Assembly (NCBI GenBank): GCA_964030785.1
Contig: OZ034972.1
Location: forward strand, 19,071,683 to 19,135,682
Source: Siderastrea siderea
Lineage: Eukaryota > Cnidaria > Anthozoa > Scleractinia > Rhizangiidae
Length of the DNA stretch: 64,000 nucleotides
Direction of reading: 5' to 3'
The position numbers and the translations under genes are program-made. The notes beneath the pieces were generated by a model. That model was given only the letters and a program-made list of their open reading frames with translations. It was not told the DNA's origin and did not search any database. Shown here piece by piece: positions 35,001 to 48,800 of the stretch (positions within the stretch are counted from its first letter, which is position 1; each line of letters begins with the position of its first letter).

Positions 35001-38000
35001 GAAACATTAATTGTACCTGATTATCTCATTTTCTGCCTTTTAACGAGTCACTTTTGGTTAGAAAACTTAATGGTCTAAATACAACAATTTATATCCAAAA
35101 ATGCAGGAAATCGCATCTTTGCAAGCATAAATTTCAAAAATTTTCCGGGGGGGCATGCCCCCGGACCCCCCTAGCAGTTCGGCCCTCCGGGCCTCAGCTA
35201 CGGCCCTTCGGGCCTCATCAGTAGCCGCCTATTAACATTTCTAGGCCACCTGTACCAAAATCTACTGAGAACCCTGCATTCTCGCAAAGTACATAAAATG
35301 GAGCACCTTCGCTGTATAATTCACGCGATCGAGCTGTAGTTTTGATCGGCAAAAACTAAACAAAGCTCAACATCGGGGAAAGGAGCGAGCATGGAGAGAA
35401 CGATGATAAATGGTTTTGAGTGTGAAATGAGAAGTGTGATTCATGTATTTCGTACTATTCTACTGAACCTGACGTAAATATATCTGCTGCTGTCTTCCGA
35501 TCCAAATGCAACAAGTTTCATTGTGACACGAATGTAAATTCTGCGCAAATTCCTTCGCCCGCGAATAAAATGTGGCTCAAAAATATTCAGATTGACCTCA
35601 TTTGTAGACAACTCACGCTTCTATGAAACGACAGAGAATCAACTGTACACAGTACAACAGAAATTTCTGTTATTTGTAGACATTCAGCGGTACACGTTGG
35701 AATAAGAAACTTCTTGCAGCGATCAGAAAACCAAACATTTAAAAATCGTGTGACTTGTCACGACTTTGTTTACGCAACAAGCACAAATGTAAATTAGAAC
35801 TGATTGCGCGTCATTCATTGGCAAAGCGCCTTGAAAAAAACAAACAACTTGAAACATTTAAAGCTTTTCTCTTTAAAGCTTTTTCTTTTTGATGGTCCAA
35901 TTTTTAAGCGATGGAAAGCGTTAAAGTCGGGAAAATAACAACGCTTGAAACAACACATCAATCCTTAAAAAAAGAGTAGCTGTGGCACCGTGTCACGGCT
36001 CAATGACTCCACCGTTATCAGCAAAACAAGAATGTAATTTATTCGAGCTAGGCCAAGTTTTTAGAAGTGAGAATAACGGAAGAGTAGAGAAAGGGGTAAA
36101 CGCAGGGGTAGTTTTTATGCTACTGAGAATCATGCTGTTTGACTGGAAGTAAAAAAACTACCAAGTTTATTAAAACAAGAATAAAAGTGATGCACTTTCA
36201 GTCTGACTTGCGAAACGTAAACAATTCAAGATAATGTGGACGACGCGTTCGATTACGGCCGGCATGCACAAAGCCACAGTATTAATTTTTGTTCCAGATA
36301 TCCTTCTGAACTGAACAACGGCCGTCATAATACATTTTATTTTTATCTTAGAAACCAGGGTGCGTTGTGTAAAAGTGAAAATGGCACGAAGTTAACCGAA
36401 TCAAATGAGTGGCTTTCCACTGGCTTTCCGCTGATTCGGAAGCTTTCGATAATTTGTAATGTATCGCTTCATCAAGCACCAATGTTCGGTACAAACCCCG
36501 AGAGAGCTTCAAGTATCTGATGGCCTGTCGAAAAAATCGTGAATTATTTTATGGCAGCTGTAATACCAAGTTACACTTCATGTCGCTAAATATAATTTCC
36601 CCATCGCAATACAAATGCGCAAATCGTTTGGGAGATTACTGTCAACAACGTACACTGCGAATGTCAGCTTCCTGTTACATGCATTTAATGAGCTTGGATG
36701 CAGTCTTTGCGTGAAGATTTTACTCGCACTTCAAGAGAAACTGCGTGTATTTTTCTATTACTCTCGGGTATCACGCGAGTAAATTGCGCGCAATATGGCG
36801 TCTTTTCACGCATGTTACGCGCGTGTAATGCTGCAATACACGTGGCCCGTACTGTAATGTACTTGGGAGTACTTGACAGTATTGTCTGGGGAAGGGAAGG
36901 ACAGGTAACTTGGAAAATTCCAGTCACGTTTTAAGAAATCTCTTGCTTTCCTCATAGGGGATTTAAGAAATGTGATTGAGATCACCAATTTCATGATTTG
37001 TTTTGGTCCTCAAATTAACCTTACATTTTTACTCACAGTAACCTAGTCGCACAGTTGCTAATATAGCTGTAACAAGAAACAAATGTTTGGTTTAAAGATA
37101 AGCCTGTTCCAGGCCTTCAGATAGTAGAGTGCGAGCAAAAAATAAAGTGAGCGAAAGAGCTCACACTCCACCATGTGAATGTCTGGAACAGGTTAGTAAA
37201 AGATGCGCTAAAATGCAGCCGCAAACTGTCGCATAAATTTGAAAAACAAACAATTTTTTGGATTATGGGAAAATGTGAGGTTAGAATTTTGCCATACTGG
37301 AGAAAAAAACTTTATTACCAGTAGTGTCATAATTTTGTGAGATCTGGTGGTCTGTATGGGAGAATGGGAGATTTGTTCTATCTCCAGATAATCTGGGAGA
37401 GATGGCAGACATGCATATGCAAATCAGGCATGCAGCTTTTCTGAGAGAAAGCATTTTTTTCTTTTTTCTGTTTGGGTCCAGTTCTTTCTCTTTCTTACAC
37501 ATGCCTGGTTACTAAGCTCTCCAGAATCCTGAAGTTCTGTCTCTAGTTTGTAGCCTTGTAACTACTGAAAAAAATGGTCTGTGAAGAAAAAAAAAAGAAA
37601 CTGAACCAAAGCACAATTATTTGTTATAATTGTAAACAAGGTAAATATATAAAACAGTTAACATAATTATGGAAATTATTTGACTTCTACAGTGCACATG
37701 TACCTTCCTTTTGAGTTAGATGTGTCCAGGGATATATTGTTGGTTTAATATTTGTTGATTAGTGCAGATTTCATATCTTTTGTACAAATATCTTGATAAA
37801 AGCTAGTTACATATTTCATGTATGTAGGCCATTATAATCAAAATAAACAAAACATGTCACTAGCAATGTTTAATAATACTGATTATTGCATTGTACATGT
37901 GCATTGTTGCATTGTACATGTTGTACCTTTCATTTTGTTTAGTGGTGATAAAGATGAGAAAGAAGGCAAGAAAAAGAAAGAAGAGAAGCCACCAGCAGTA

Positions 38001-41000
38001 TCTTTTGCTCAACTGGTAATAAGTTGTTACTGTTAACCCTTAAGTTGCCACTGTACAATTGACATGATTGTCTAAACAATGTATCAAGGGAATGTCACAC
38101 AGATCAACGTTCAAATGAAAATATGTGGCATAATTTTTTTAAACTCCCTCTAATTTGTGGCTTACAATAGCCAAACAAATATAATTTTGTCCTGTTTACA
38201 ATGTAATATTTAGTGTGACAAATAGACATTAAATATTTTTAATCTTGTCTTGAAGAAAAGCAGACCTTTCAACCCACAGGAATTATAAAAACCTGTGGTA
38301 TACTTTTCTCGAATGCCCCAGAACTTTTTGGACTGATTTCGGGAAGGATAATTCACTCTGTATCTTGTAAACAAAGAAGTTCATACATGTAAGCGTGAAA
38401 CTCTGCGTTAAATATGTCTTATCTTAAAAACATGTTTAAATTACAGCTTTCTAGAATGAGTGGTTCATATTTTTATCAAATAATGAGAGGGACTTGCAGT
38501 ATCTGTTAGGTAGTGACATCCTTCCCTCAAATTTTCTAACCATAGCAAGAAATGAAAAAGGTCAACTGATGACAAGGATTTATTCCATAATAAAAAGACA
38601 AATGAAATATTTGCTCAAACCTGGACTCTTCCTGCAAACCAGAAGACCTGAGAGTTTTGTAGTTAAAGGACTTAAATCTTAACCTTATCTGGCCATATGT
38701 GGCCTTATGCCTCTCTGGGGGAGACAAGGATGAGCAAGGATGAGTAAGTGCTGGCATGCTTAAGTTGTAGTAAGGGGTACCACACTGAATTGTTACCAAA
38801 AAGCAAAAATATCTATTTGAGTTCTCTGTATATGCACAAATTAGCTCTAATTACACTGCTAAATTTGGAAAAGGGGCACTATGTATTATATGCTTGTACA
38901 CAGAACTGATTTGTTTTGTCTTTTTGGTAAACAATTTGATTTGTGGTACCAGTTATAAGCACTATACATAATCTGCAATTCCTTATTGTAAACAACTAAT
39001 CTTGGTCCTTATTTCTTTCCAGTTTACTGCAGCCATTGCTTATTTACATGTACATATAAATGTACCATAAATAGTGTAAACCTAGTTAACAGTGTGAAGT
39101 ATTGATGGAATTTAATCAATTGTCTTTTTTGTCAGTTTCGTTTCAGCAATAAAGCAGATGTTTTACTCGTGGTATTTGGAACAATAGCAGCTATAGGCCA
39201 TGGTGCAGCGGTTCCTCTTCAGTTTATCATCTTTGGTGATCTTATCGATAGCTTCATCAACTTTGCAAAAGAAGCAAATTTTGATATTGAAGAAGAGATG
39301 ACACAGTTTGCTTTTTACTATGTTTATTTGGCCATTGGAAACATGATTGTAGCCTATGGACAGATGACATTGTGGTCACTTGCTGCCACTCGGCAAGTAA
39401 AAAAAATGCGGGAGGCTTTCTTCAGATCCGTTTTGAAACAGGACATTGGTTGGTTTGACACCACTGATCCAGGAGAACTCAACAGTCGGCTCACTGAGTA
39501 AGTGATGGGATATAGTTTTGTGTTGGTAGCTGTCATTTTGTGAGGCCGCTTTCAATTTATGCCAATTGTGTAGTACATGTATTTACATTTTTAACAGAGT
39601 TTCAGCTTCATACATGGACAAAAAGGCCAAATGAATACAAATTAAGTAAATGTACGGGCAAAAAGGAAATAGAAAACTCACTGAGTGCATTTTGAGTTGC
39701 ATAACTATGCAGGAGTTTTAAAGAACATGATAAAAATTTTTCTTGTTCTTTTCAAAATTGTTCTTAAAAGTTCCCAAGTGCTGAAATGACTGAATAGTGC
39801 ACAAGGAACAAATTTTTGTTGATAAAGAGGAGAGGGTATAGTAAGACTTTCTTCACTGGAAGAAAAGGAGAGAAAGAAGGGTTGGAGGGAGGTGAAATAA
39901 ATTGACAAACAAATCAAGGAATTTATGAATGTACTCTTCATTCGAATGACTCAATGCCCATCACAGTAAAAACATTTAAAGTGACTTGGACAGTAGTATG
40001 CAGCCCAACAAAACATAACAGAAGCAAAGGTTTTGCAACTTAAATCTTCTACTTTCCCAGAGAAATGTACTTGCCAAAGAGGCAAACAAAGCAGCATTTT
40101 TAGTTACCAGGGATAAAGTTTTAGTTGAATGTGAAGGAAACTGTATCGGTCACAGTTTTGAGCTCATACTGACACACACACACACAAAAATCGTAATGTT
40201 TTCACATAATTGGTGAAGAAGAAAGCGACTTGATTTTATGCTGCAGTTATGAAACATGAATATCCACGTTTGCCTATGGCTTTAAGTAATACATGTAATT
40301 CTTTTGGGGTGTAAGTTCAGTGGAAAACATTGTTATGCTTGCAGGGTTTCAAAATTCTAGGTAATGTTATGGCTAGAATATCGGTCCAAATTTAAAAGTT
40401 GGCAGAGGAAAACACTGAGTAGATGATTGCTGTCAATTGAATATAATTTTGAACTTAATTAGTAAAAACTGTGTTAAATCAATCCAGCCTTTGGACTTGG
40501 CATGTGATTTTAGCAAATCTGTCTCACCTAAGTTTCCCCATTCTGTGAATCACAATTAATTTTTATCTTAAGTGACATAATTATGCACAACATCTGTAAT
40601 CTGTTTAAAAAATGACACGATAGTACATGTACCAGGCCTTCTGACAGGGTGCGGGAGAAAAATTAAAATTGTGCGGGATGTGCGGGGCAAATTGTGCGGG
40701 AAAAAAAGGCAATTGTGCGGGGAATTGTGCGGGGAATTGTGCGGGATTGCGTAATCTTGTGATGAACCAAATATTCAATCTCCAGTGTTCTAGCCAGACC
40801 TGACAGGGAGGAAATTCTGTATAAACGAAAAATGCGATTAAATTTCTTTCTTTGGCGATAGAAATATACCCAGCAGTTGCCAATTTGTGGCTTTTCTTTT
40901 CTTTTCTTACCAAAGCGTAGTTTGTCTCAAAACTGTGTCTGTATAAACAAGATCACGTTGCGTGACACGCATGATAAACTCGATTGGGTTTTATTAACAC

Positions 41001-44000
41001 GCGTATAAAAGCAAAATAAAACGTCGGTATAGAATATTTCCGATCTAAACGAGTTCCTTTATCAAAAAAATCCCTGCAGTTTTTCTGTTGTAAATTAATA
41101 ATATGTAGTGTGAATAATTCCCCATAAAGGCTCACAAATTCTTCGAAGTCAGCCGCAAAAACACAACCCGACATGTACGCAAATTGCGTGCTAAATGTGA
41201 TTTGATAAAGTGTTTGATGGCATGTTTGTTTTTCTCGCACGACAACTTACCAAGTAGATCGTAGAACTTGCATTTTCTTGAATGAAAATACCTTTCACGT
41301 GAATAAAATAAATCAAATCTGGTATGCAGATCAGTTAATGATTTTCTTCTGACCGAAGTTTAACGATTCAGTTTCTTTGTCAATTCGCAAATTCGATCAG
41401 TCCTTTGCGAAAATAATTCAGAAACGGTGACAGTCATTTCGGCGCCACGGTTCATTTCTTCGGCATTTCTTCTTTGTTCCCGGCTATATTAGTTAACTGA
41501 ACGAGGATGCGACACGCTCGAAAACAAAACTCGATTTATACTGAAGACGACTAAAAGAACGAGTGTCCAGGCCGGCGCAGAATGACGAAAGAACGCCTTG
41601 CGTTTTATATCCGCTCGAGCGATCGAGGAAAGCGAGGGATTTCTCGATTGTTTTGGAAGGTAAATAGCCTGGAAATAGCCTAAAAAGTTTTTAGGAATCT
41701 TGGTAATCAATAGCGTACCTGATTTAATTAAATGGTTAAGCAAATCTCTCAGTATTGTGCGGGATTTTGCGGGTTTTTGGGAATTGTGCGTTATTGTGCG
41801 GGTTTGACCAAATTGTGCGGTCCCGCACCCGCGCACCCTGTCAGAAGGCCTGATGTACTATTTGCTACTAATGCATTGATGCGTCATCCTTTTCCACTGT
41901 AGCGTAAGTCACCTATTTGTCGTTGTTTTTTGTGTAAATTTTGTTTTGGTTTGAAAAAATTTAACGCCAGTTTGATTGGTTTTTTTTCTTTGTTCCACTT
42001 TATGGTATTTAATCTCAGACAAAGGTAAACAAAAATTAGACTTGTTTGAAGATTTGAAACCAAAATCAAATTTTAACCCCAACCTCTTTTGCTTCAAAAA
42101 TTATATTTAATGAATTTTCTCCGTTTATACAGAGACTTGAATAAAGTGCATGATGGCATTGGTCAAAAAACTGGCATGTTTCTTCAAAATGCTGCAGTAG
42201 TTCTGACAGGTTTCATCATGGGATTTGCATATGGATGGAAGCTTACCCTGGTCATCATTGCTATTAGTCCATTATTGATGATTGCTGGTGGATTTATGGC
42301 AAAGGTAGTGTATTAGGGAATATACCACTAAAGACATAGATCAGTGGAGTGCCTTTTGTCGGTGTAGCTGGAGAACGATACTCCACATGACTGTGCCACT
42401 TGACAAAGTACATTTCAATTTATGGGCTTTGTAATAAACTCAACAATGTTCTTTCTGAACAGATAAGAGTCAGAACAAAATTTGCATATCAAGGTGTTGC
42501 TTAATGTGTGACTGATTGAAAAGTGTGAGTATGAACAAATAGCCCTTTTCTTTATCATTTTCCTTTTTCTCTTTGCGTTCACAATGTTTTGAATGTGGAT
42601 GTGAGGCAATTTCAAGCAAAAAGTGCTAAATTTCCTGAAATTGCCTCACATCTATGGTACACGTTTTAATGAGTTTTTCTAAGCTCCTCAGTGTTACGCG
42701 GATAAATAAACTATGGTATTGCATTGTATTGTATTGTATGCAGTGCATGCAGAACCAGTGACGTTTCTTTTTTCACTTGTCACATAAGTGTTCAACTATT
42801 TAATAATGTGTTCGTATGCGTGAGCAGAAACTTGTCCGACGAAAATACACCGCATCTCTGCCTTCCCAAGGCTCAAGTTTTCTGACTTTGGTCACACTTC
42901 AAGTGAAGTGGCAAACAAAATAACTGTATATATTTCTCATGTCGTACACGTTAATTCATATTCTAGGTTCTCTATTTCTAGATAGAAGCTCACTTATTGT
43001 GTAGAAAAAATAGAACTGGACTTGGCCGTCGCCATATCTGTCAACAATACTGAAACATTAAACTAGTACTAGTACTTGTTTGTACTTAAGTTACTTCACG
43101 TCTTGGGTAACTAGTTCCATAGCCAAGATTCAAAACAAAAAGATTTTTTCATTTTATGAATGATAATAATTATCATTCTTGCGTTAGCACTGGCGGATAG
43201 TTTCACTGTGGCTTCTTAACATTCATTACATTTGTGAACATTTCTTGACCAGAAAACCGCTTTCCTTTTAGTTACCCGATCTGAAACTTACAGGTCCTTG
43301 TGTAACTTGTATGTTGCTGTACATCTTGTGACAAATTATGTTATGCATGATGAATGTGGCAAATCCGTATCCAAAATATATAAATAAAGGTCAAGTGATA
43401 GCAAAGGAATGAGCCATGCTCAAGAGCACGCGCTCATTCCGAAAACATTGTAATGCAAATGAGAAAAGGTAACAGGAAAAGGGTTATTCTAAATAAAGGT
43501 GTGACTGCTGGATTACTTGTAGTTGAGAGCTCCTGTTTGGAAGTGCAGTACTTTCACAACCCTTGCAGTAGGCCGCCACTTTGTTTTATTATACAACACA
43601 CATAGCATTTCCAATCACAAATGGACACAAAAACAAATGGAAATATACCGCATGACAAGAAATTTTCATTGGAATTATGAAAATTTGATCCCAAGAAAAT
43701 AAACTCCTGATGAAACAGTAATTGTGAAAATCTATTCAATGTGTTTAGGTAAATGAAGTGCAGTACTTTCACAACCCTTGCAGTAGGGCCACTTTGTTTT
43801 ATCATACAACACACATAGCATTTCCAACCACAAATGGACACAAAAACAAATGGAGATATACCGCATGACATGAAATCACTTGATCGCGAGCGTTATTGTT
43901 TACAGATCCAACAAGTGTGTCGAAAAATGATGTGCAAGCGTCACCGTTTTGTGTGATCAAATAATGACAAATGATACACATGCATTTAGAATTCGCTGCT

Positions 44001-45780
44001 CCTTTCCTCATAGGGTAAATCAACCACTTTGAGCTTTTAACGTTACGGAAATTGTTGCGATAATTCTAAAAACGGCTATTTGACAAAACACTCTAATGTA
44101 AAGTCGCTCGAAAAAACTCAAGCTTTTCCCTGTTGCTGCGTAAAACCGGCTTTTCACAGGCTCAGCGTAGTGACAAGTTTTGTATAGGTGATGCTAAATT
44201 TCCGATTGTTTAAGGATTTACACATCTACAGGTGAAACAGGAGGGCAAAATGTCTGTCGAGAGTGAGAGTTGTATCAAAAGCATTGTGTTATGCATTGTG
44301 TACATGTATTAATTTTTACAGGTTTCAAATTTCGCTTTTGATGTATGCAAATTATCATGCATAGGGTAAAAACAAATCACCTTATTGATCGCTGAAGACA
44401 TGACAATGTGTATTAAACTTTGAAACTGTGATATTTTATATCAGTTTCATTTATGACTTTTCTTTTTGTGACGGGTTCAGTGTATTTTTCGTGTAGTTCG
44501 GCAAATAAACAAAATGCAGTTTGACGTGAACGGCATTGAAAGGACTTCGTGGCTTGACATGCAAACTTCTTTGGACTTCATCCAATAACAAACATATTCG
44601 GAAACTAGATACATTCATTGCAGCGGAGAGAAGCAAAATTCTTCGAAGACATGGATTAACTTGACCTCATATGATACATTCAATCAAACTGTTGAGCTTT
44701 CAGTAACTTTGTTGACTCTGTGTGTGTCGGGAAATTTTGCATGTTAATGAGCTCAAAACTCTTGTACCCACGTATATGCCGCACCCCAAATTTCGAACAT
44801 TTTTTTCCTTGAAAAAAGTGCGGCCTATACGTGGGTAAATACGGTATTATAGGTTTGCTACATGTTATTATTAATAATGTACATGGTATCTGAGAATAGA
44901 AGCAACTTCTCCCAGGAAGGTTTTTTTCAGTTTGGTGTATTAAATGTTTAGCTAAGCTACAGTTTAGTATTAAAATCACTTTGACTCATGCTAATGAATT
45001 GTTTGCAACGTAGTTTTAAAACCAAGCCACATATCATATCCGTGGTATAAATGGCCCTATGAATGCATCTCCTATGATCATGACAACTTCACTGTTTGAG
45101 AACTTTTATTAATAGAAAGACTTTCTATTAGTTGCTGTCTTCTGCAACAGCTCAAGAGCTTGATGCTTATGCTAAAGCTGGAAGCATAGCAGAAGAAGTT
45201 TTGTCATCAATAAGAACTGTCGCAGCATTTGGAGGAGAAAAGAAAGAAATTGTGAGGTGAGGAATGGTGTAAGGTCCCGTGTCCAGTTGTTTAAAGCACA
45301 ATTAAGCTAATCCAGGATTAACATGAACTTTGATTTCAGTTTGATTACTAAAGTATAATCAATAAAGACTTTGAATTCCCAAAATATTGTTGCCCTTCAG
45401 TTTTGAATCAGAGTTTTCTTTACCTTTAGCTTTAAATTACCTTTTAAAAACACTGTCAACAAGCAAGATGAAAATTGCGGTTAACTTTTAAGCAGGGATT
45501 AGCATTAATCGGCTATCGAACAATCAGGCACTGGGGCCAAGTAAAACCAGTCCAGTAAGAAAATAATATGTTGCCTCGCTGGCGGTTCCTCAGCACAGAT
45601 CTGAAAGGGTGCGGCAGGCAGCAATTCCCTGCCACTGTTTCATTTACTGTACAACATCAGGCAAATTACAAGAAGATCAATTAAAACAAATTTAACCTGT
45701 AGTGAAGACAAGCATACAACGTGGAGCTATATTATAGTGAAGTTAAAAGAGCTACTCTGTAGAAAAGTCATCAATAAGCC

Positions 45781-45819
<39 letters not shown>

Positions 45820-48800
45820 TTAAGGGAGAGTGGTAATGTGTAGTGTTCTGAGAAGGCACAGTTGATTGGAGTATGCCAGATATGGAAGTCACATGTACAG
45901 CAAATACCATTAGTAACTCCTGCAGGCTCAGTTATTTAGTTGGTGCTTGCCCGTAATAACTTAGATAACCTTAATTTTCTAAAATATCGTTAACAAAAGA
46001 CGATCACAGTATTTTTTCCACTCAGTCAATTATTTATCAGCTCACAGTGATGTGCAAATGGTTATTATTATTTATAAGTTGAGTTTAGACATTGGCTTTG
46101 GTTTAAACCTGCAGATATTCTTCACGTCTTGGAGAGGCAAAAAGCTTTGGTATCAAGAAAGGTATCATGTCTGGCCTCGGAATGGGTTTCTTCCAATTCA
46201 TCATGTTTGGCAGCTATGCTTTGGCTTTCTGGTAAGTACATCAATTTTGATAACAGTACTTTGTACTCAAACATTTTTTTAATGGCATTTGTGTATTATA
46301 CATGTAGGTGTTTAAATTTTCTGCGGTTTGAGTGATTATAAAGAAAGAAAGATGGTAAATTTTAAGGTCGGAAAGAAATGAGAAAGGTGGAATATTCAGT
46401 TTGTCATGAGCGTGGGACAAAGAAAAAATCTGAGGCCCCGACGGGAATCGAACCCACGACCTCCCGTACACCGGTCGGGCGCTCTAACCACTGAGCTACT
46501 GGGAGACTTGTGGTGAGCGAGGTCATATTTACTGAGTTCGTTGTGACATGCGTCCTGCATACTGCTAGGATTGGCAATGTCGAAAGCACCACGTGTGATA
46601 ATAAAGAAAGAAAGATGGTAAATTTTAAGCTCGGAAAGAAATGAGAAGTAGCTCAGTGGTTAGAGCGCCTGACCAGTGTCCGGGAGATCATGGGTTCGAT
46701 TCTCGTTGGGGACTCAGATTTTTTCTTTGTCCCACGCTCGTGACAAACTGAATATTCCATCTTCCTCATTTCTTTCCGAGCTTAAAATTTACCATCTTTC
46801 TTTCTTTATTATCACACACGGTGCTTTCGACATTGCTGATCATAGCAGTATGCAGGACGCGTGTCTCAACGAACTCAGTAAATATGACCTTGCTCGCTAC
46901 GAGTCTCCCAGTAGCTCAGTGGTTAGAGCGCCTGACCGGTGTACAGGAGGTCATGGGTTCGATTCCCGTCGGGGAATCAGATTTTTTCTTTGTCCCACGC
47001 TCATGACAAACTGAATATTCCATCTTTCTGGTTTGAGTGATTGTTCAACTAACTGTAATTAAATTTCTTCAGACTGACAACTTATGATTTTGATTAAAAA
47101 ATTAGGCACACATTCAATGGAGAAATGGTGTTTACATGCATGGAATTTTTAGCAATATTCTTTAACCCTATTACTCCTAGACCAAGTTATGGTGAGATGA
47201 TTTGTCACTCTAACGTTTTAACCTGTTGACAAAATCCTATCATGTTGCCATTCAAATGAAACCTCTTTGGCAGAACTTTTGCGTAGGACTATTTACTTCT
47301 TGGGATTTTATGAAACGAAAGTTTGAATTTTTGGTGAAATTATTTTTTGCTTTGGTCACTTTGGGAGTGAAAGGGTTAATTACTTCATTTATTCATTTAT
47401 TTATTTTAATTTGTAGTAACATTGACCTGAGACAAATTGCACCAAAATAATGCTGTCTAGTTAATAGCTGTCTGAGAACATAAAGGATGGTGCAAAAGGG
47501 TTTTATTTTTCTACTTTTTGAAATGCTCTTCCTCTGATAGGTATGGTGCCAAGTTAATCATTGATGAAGAAATGACTGGAGGGAGGTTGCTTATTGTAAG
47601 AAACATGTTGTTTGCTTTTATTATGCTCATTAGAAAGATCAGACACTTACTCTTGTCGACCAGATATGATGCAACTTTTGTGCAGCTTCATATAGATTCC
47701 TTTTGTACCGATAACTTGTTCTCAAATTTGCACATTTATTGGTAGAATCAGTGAGGTAGTGCACAAGAGTTTGGTTAAATAACAGCTGTACAGTTAATAC
47801 TACTGGAGTTCTGACATTTATTGTCATGGTCCCAAGTACATCACTGCTGATGCCTACTTTATTCTGGTTTCTAAGTACATGTACATGTACACAAAAGAGA
47901 AAATAGCTCAAACAGATGCTAATCCTTTCCAATCATTACCTAATGTCTTGTCTTGTCAACAAAAATTTGTCAGTTACAGCCATGCCTCTCAGTATTATGT
48001 ATGTTAACTTGAAATGACCAAAATAACATTTTCACACTAATGTCACTTTAGCTTGTAAAAGTGAATTCTTTGGCACTTATTTCATGTCAGTTGTCTACTG
48101 TGTATTGATCTGACAAAATGTAAATGGCTTTCCTTCAGGTATTTTTTTCTGTCATGTTTGGTGCCATGCAACTGGGTCAGTGTGGTCCAAATTTTAATGA
48201 CATAGCGACAGCCAAGGGAGCTGCTTATCAAGTATTTCAAATAATTGACAGGGTAAGCATTTCATTATTAGTAAAGCTTTACAGTAATCTGTAAAATGCA
48301 TTTGATGGAGCGAGACGAACTAAAGCTTGTGTTGTTACGTTGTAACTAGATTAACTCGTGTAAGATGTACGTGACATGAATGTACCATTATTCCCTTTCT
48401 CTTCATGAATGTTCAATGGCGTACAATGGGGATTCACTGATCAATGTTGCAATACTGTCTAGTAGTTTTACATCAAACGTTCTGTATGGTTAAAAACAAA
48501 AATATTGCCATTCATGTCTCGTTCGAGCACTGCTTGAGTTTACTTTATGCTATCCCTCTGGAATGTTCATATCTTCTGAAACAAATTTAACAGGGACTAG
48601 TTACTGTTGTCAGCGGTAGCTCAGTTTGATGGGCCAGAAGAAAAGACACGCACCTTTTGTCTGGATAAATTTTGGCTATGTGCAAGCAACACATAGCCGC
48701 TTTAATATTCCAAAATTCATTGCAAAATTTATCCACACAATAAAACAAAAGCTACGCCCATCAAAGGTGAGGGCTCCGAAACTCAACAAATTGCTCGAGG

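Noticed and set aside
40605..40913. PAQF-repeat protein frame on the minus strand
   Set aside because: It is translation of the ATTGTGCGGG subterminal array of a transposon.
46433..46980. Genuine tRNA genes
   Set aside because: A and B boxes are present, but the anticodon arms pair poorly and the same body and tail follow each copy; these are SINE heads.
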